In this document: piece after piece, positions 61,136-64,000 of the stretch | Layout: each line of letters starts with the position of its first letter | Position numbering within the stretch: the first letter of the stretch is position 1 | DNA from: Flavobacteriia bacterium | GTDB lineage: Bacteria; Bacteroidota; Bacteroidia; Flavobacteriales; Flavobacteriaceae | DNA length: 64,000 bases | Reading direction: 5' to 3' | NCBI GenBank assembly: GCA_004293165.1 | Contig: RDYL01000011.1 | Span: forward strand, 26,891-90,890 | The notes under the pieces: generated by a model | What the model saw: only the letters and a program-made list of their open reading frames with translations | The model's database searches: none | Told to the model about the DNA's origin: nothing | Program-made: the position numbers and the translations under genes

Positions 61136-64000
61136 ATGGGAAAATTATACAAGATTATAACTACTATTTTAGTTATTCTATCATTAAACAATTCATTTGC
61201 AAGTAATATTCCACCAGAACCTAAAGCTCAAATAAGTTCAACATTTACATCTGTCTGTTTAAATCAAGTTGCTACAATAACTTTTAGTGTTGCAAATGGA
61301 AACAATTCTAATGCTCCCTATACTTATTTTTATACTGTTAATGGTGGAACAACTCAATCTATTCAATCACCTTCTAATAATGATCTTGTTACATTAACAA
61401 TCCCAACTGGAACAGCTGGAACTTTTATTTATCAATTAACTGCTGCAAATGATTCATCTTCTCCACCTAATAATTCTGTTAATGTTGATAATAATTCAAA
61501 TATTTTAACAATAACTGTTTTAAATAACTTTACTGTTAATGCTGGTAATGATCTTGTTATTTGTAAAGGTCAAACAATTAACTTATCATCAAGTGTATCT
61601 CAGTATTCGGCACAAGTAAATTATTCTTGGACTGGTCCAAGTGGCTTCATAAGTAACACCCAAAATCCTACTCGAAGTAACGCTAGTGATGTAATGGCAG
61701 GCATATACACCGTAACAGCAACCATTGGAAATTGCCAAGTGACTGATCAAGTTAACGTTACGGTTTTAGATGCTTTATTTTCAAGTAATAATCTTCAAAC
61801 CTTTAATAATGAAGATTGGTTAGTTAAATGTACTACACCAGGACAGTCTAGTGGAAATATTTTTATCAATAATGCAATTCCATCAGCATTGCAGCAATAT
61901 GTGACGAATTATACTATTAATTGGGGAGATGGCACACCAAATTTCAGTTCAACAAATCCTATATGGAATTCTGGTAATCAAATTTTACACACCTACAATC
62001 TAGGTAGTTGGAATTTAACTTATTCAATTACTACAACTTGTGGCACAATTACTAAAACTATAAAAGTTTTTGTTGGAAATCAACCATCTAATCCTACAAT
62101 TCAACTTCAAGAAAATGCTCAAGGTTGTGCACCTCTTTTGTTATCTTTTCTAATTTCGGGGGTTTCAAATAATATTCCAGGAACAATTTATACAATTACT
62201 TTTTCAGATGACCCAACGAATCCCTTAAGTTTTAATCAATCTACAATACCAAATACTATAACACATACCTTTACTTCTAATTCATGCAATATTACATATA
62301 ATGGAGAAACTAATGCTTTTGGTGTAAAAATAAAAGCACAAAATCCTTGTGGTAGTGCTAGTAATGATGCATATCCTATTAGGGTTTCTACTCCTCCTAT
62401 ATCATCATTTACTTTACCTCCTACAACTTGTATGAATCAAATAGTAAACACCATTAATTCATCAACTCCAGGTTCTATAGTTAGTGAAACTTCATGTAAT
62501 CCTTTAATGCATTTTTACTGGGAAATTAGTCCTGCCTCAGGATGGAGTTTGCAATCAGGTAGTTCTTTAGGGAGTAATGGTGGATTCCCAGATGATATTG
62601 GTGCATGGACAACTGGGTCAACTAATTTGAGTATTCAATTTACTTCTGCCGGAACTTACACAATAAAACTTTATCAAAAAAATAGTTGTGCTGCGATAAG
62701 TGTTTCAGAACAAACAATTATAGTAAAACCTTTGAATACAATTGCAACTGGAATTAGTCAAACGGTATGTCAAAACGTATCTATGCCAACTATCTCATTA
62801 GCAACAACCGGCGCAACCGGCGCAACATTTAGCGGATTGCCAACAGGAGTTACAGGTTCATGGGCTTCCAATGTAGCTACCATAAGTGGTATACCAACAG
62901 TTGCAGGTACATTTGTTTATACTGTTACAACAACTGGTGGGTGTCCCCCAGCAACTACTACTGGAACTATTACTGTAAATCCTATTCATACTATCAGTGC
63001 AGCCACAAACCGTACTGTTTGTATAAATACTCCAATAACCAATATCACAATGACATTAGGTGGAGGAGCTACAGGTGCAACTGTTTCTGGTTTACCTACA
63101 GGTGTTACTTCTTCCATTTCTGGCACCACACTTACAATAAGTGGAACTCCTACTGTTTCTGGATCGTTTCCTTATACTGTAACAACAACAGGTAATTCTT
63201 GTACGATTGCCGTAACTTCTGGGACTATTACAATATTACCTAATAACTCAGTATCATCTGCATCCTATTCGGCAACTTTGTGTATCAATACCGCTTTATC
63301 CCCAAATATTACACACACCACCACTGGTGCTACTGGAATAGGAACTACAACAGGATTACCAACTGGGGTTACAGCTACTTGGGCATCAAATACCATTACG
63401 ATAAGTGGTATACCAACCGTATCAGGAACATTCAATTATAGTATTCCCTTAACAGGAGGCTGTGGTACTGTTAATGCTACGGGTACTATTACGGCCACCG
63501 CTGGAATTACAACAAACTTATGTATCAATACAGCCTTGTCACCAAATATTACCCACACCAACACTGGTGCTACTGGAATAGGAACTGCAACAGGCCTACC
63601 AGCAGGTGTAACAGCTACTTGGACATTAAATACAATTACGATAAGTGGCACACCAACGCAATCAGGAACATTCACCTATAGTATTCCATTAACTGGAGGC
63701 TGTGGTACTGTTAATGCTACGGGTACTATTACAGTAAAACCATTAAATACTGTAACACCTGGAACAACTAAAACCTTATGTATTAATACCACTATAACAC
63801 CTAATATTACCCATACTACTACAGGTGCTACAGGAATAGGTACATCCACAGGATTACCAGCAGGCGTAACAGCAACTTGGGCATCAAATACCATTACGAT
63901 AAGCGGTACACCTACAGCATCAGGAACATTCACCTATAGTATTCCATTAACTGGAGGCTGTGGTACCGTTAATGCTACGGGTACTATTACGGTAACACCA
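61136..64000 (+). CDS. Large secreted repeat protein (PKD/Ig-like adhesin), partial
   Basis: The frame is open from ATG 61136 through the last base (955 codons, no stop) and continues outside the window. Residues 1-23 are a signal peptide (ending FAS). Residues about 130-210 form a PKD/Ig-like domain (NAGNDLVICKGQTINLSSS); another PKD-like domain with WGDG is near 262. From about residue 534 come at least five He_PIG-like repeats with GLPTGVT, TISGTPTxSGTFxY and TGGCGTVNATGTIT. Such proteins in Flavobacteriaceae usually end in a type IX secretion domain and act as surface adhesins; that end is not visible here. Confidence 0.9.
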   Translation, partial: MGKLYKIITTILVILSLNNSFASNIPPEPKAQISSTFTSVCLNQVATITFSVANGNNSNAPYTYFYTVNGGTTQSIQSPSNNDLVTLTIPTGTAGTFIYQLTAANDSSSPPNNSVNVDNNSNILTITVLNNFTVNAGNDLVICKGQTINLSSSVSQYSAQVNYSWTGPSGFISNTQNPTRSNASDVMAGIYTVTATIGNCQVTDQVNVTVLDALFSSNNLQTFNNEDWLVKCTTPGQSSGNIFINNAIPSALQQYVTNYTINWGDGTPNFSSTNPIWNSGNQILHTYNLGSWNLTYSITTTCGTITKTIKVFVGNQPSNPTIQLQENAQGCAPLLLSFLISGVSNNIPGTIYTITFSDDPTNPLSFNQSTIPNTITHTFTSNSCNITYNGETNAFGVKIKAQNPCGSASNDAYPIRVSTPPISSFTLPPTTCMNQIVNTINSSTPGSIVSETSCNPLMHFYWEISPASGWSLQSGSSLGSNGGFPDDIGAWTTGSTNLSIQFTSAGTYTIKLYQKNSCAAISVSEQTIIVKPLNTIATGISQTVCQNVSMPTISLATTGATGATFSGLPTGVTGSWASNVATISGIPTVAGTFVYTVTTTGGCPPATTTGTITVNPIHTISAATNRTVCINTPITNITMTLGGGATGATVSGLPTGVTSSISGTTLTISGTPTVSGSFPYTVTTTGNSCTIAVTSGTITILPNNSVSSASYSATLCINTALSPNITHTTTGATGIGTTTGLPTGVTATWASNTITISGIPTVSGTFNYSIPLTGGCGTVNATGTITATAGITTNLCINTALSPNITHTNTGATGIGTATGLPAGVTATWTLNTITISGTPTQSGTFTYSIPLTGGCGTVNATGTITVKPLNTVTPGTTKTLCINTTITPNITHTTTGATGIGTSTGLPAGVTATWASNTITISGTPTASGTFTYSIPLTGGCGTVNATGTITVTP
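62735..64000 (+). repeat. Tandem in-frame repeats inside the adhesin gene
   Basis: The motif ATAAGTGG/ATAAGCGG of the TISG core recurs at 62882, 63137, 63401, 63641 and 63899: spacings of 255, 264, 240 and 258 bases, all multiples of three. Copies 3-5 are close at DNA level (for example GGAGGCTGTGGTAC at the end of each), copies 1-2 more diverged. The array continues past the window. Confidence 0.9.

Noticed and set aside
62860..63195. Tyr/Cys-rich open frame overlapping the adhesin gene
   Set aside because: Its odd composition (Tyr, Cys, Asn, Ser) is the +1 shadow of Thr/Gly/Val repeat codons; the adhesin frame itself is open and has a signal peptide.
63436..63933. Two Val/Pro-rich minus-strand frames, each beginning MNVP
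   Set aside because: They are repeats of one another because they are antisense to the tandem adhesin repeats; no independent gene.
62735..64000. Possible CRISPR-like array (regular repeats)
   Set aside because: Repeat units are about 250 bases, coding, and in one open frame; there are no short repeats with unique spacers.

Overview
The window reads as chromosomal DNA of a Flavobacterium-like member of the Flavobacteriaceae (Bacteroidota). The evidence is low GC; -7 elements of the form TAnnTTTG with TTTG/TTG about 19 bases upstream; almost no Shine-Dalgarno sequences; PUR-type DNA/RNA-binding, DUF1573, DUF2805, DUF2452 and DUF6266 proteins; many SPII lipoproteins; and a likely type IX-secreted Ig-repeat adhesin. 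Most of the window is ordinary core genome. Accessory material sits at the two ends and in a few scars.

Layout. 1-2.3 kb: an accessory patch with consecutive long inverted repeats followed by two genes of unknown function (DUF6943-like and DUF6266). 2.3-8.4 kb: two lipoproteins and purL. 8.4-15.4 kb, minus strand: lipoproteins, a YtxH protein, an outer-membrane barrel, a GT4 glycosyltransferase/GH130 pair, a CsbD-like protein, an AraC regulator and a cupin. This looks like one envelope/general-stress block. 15.6-24.4 kb: an EamA transporter, then an acyl-CoA synthetase and a MarR-controlled beta-oxidation operon (hydratase/dehydrogenase, thiolase, acyl-CoA dehydrogenase). 24.5-37.1 kb: apt, tRNA-Arg(ACG), an empty stretch, YciO-type and UvrD-type genes, a decayed FUSC-family gene, a cysteine synthase family gene, an S9 peptidase, the nusB-DUF1573-yajC operon and a leucine dehydrogenase family gene.

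37.3-44.4 kb: an ABC exporter, a PUR protein, a CsaA-like protein, then a divergent redox locus: thioredoxin-rhodanese-DUF2892 on one side and hemN on the other. Its 141-bp intergenic region carries two Crp/Fnr-type palindromes, each at the same distance from a perfect -7 element. 44.5-57.7 kb: a DEAD-family helicase and a long plus-strand run (BatA/VWA protein, dihydroorotase-like protein lacking its metal ligands, esterase, tpx, dgkA, ftsK, lolA, lptF/G-type permease, ribB with a degenerate second domain). 57.9-61 kb: a secreted protein, a DUF2805-DUF2452 pair, and a truncated nuclease with its small partner. 61.1 kb to the end: an open reading frame that runs off the window and encodes a secreted protein with PKD/Ig-like domains and at least five tandem repeats of about 85 residues.

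I did not find a CRISPR array, a complete mobile element, a prophage or a clear new defence system. The least explained signals are the hairpin cluster at the left end, the 40-base perfect hairpin in front of the giant adhesin, the twin Crp/Fnr architecture at 41.0-41.1 kb, the MarR operator with a third half-site on its own start codon, and a two-copy palindromic (MITE-like) intergenic repeat.
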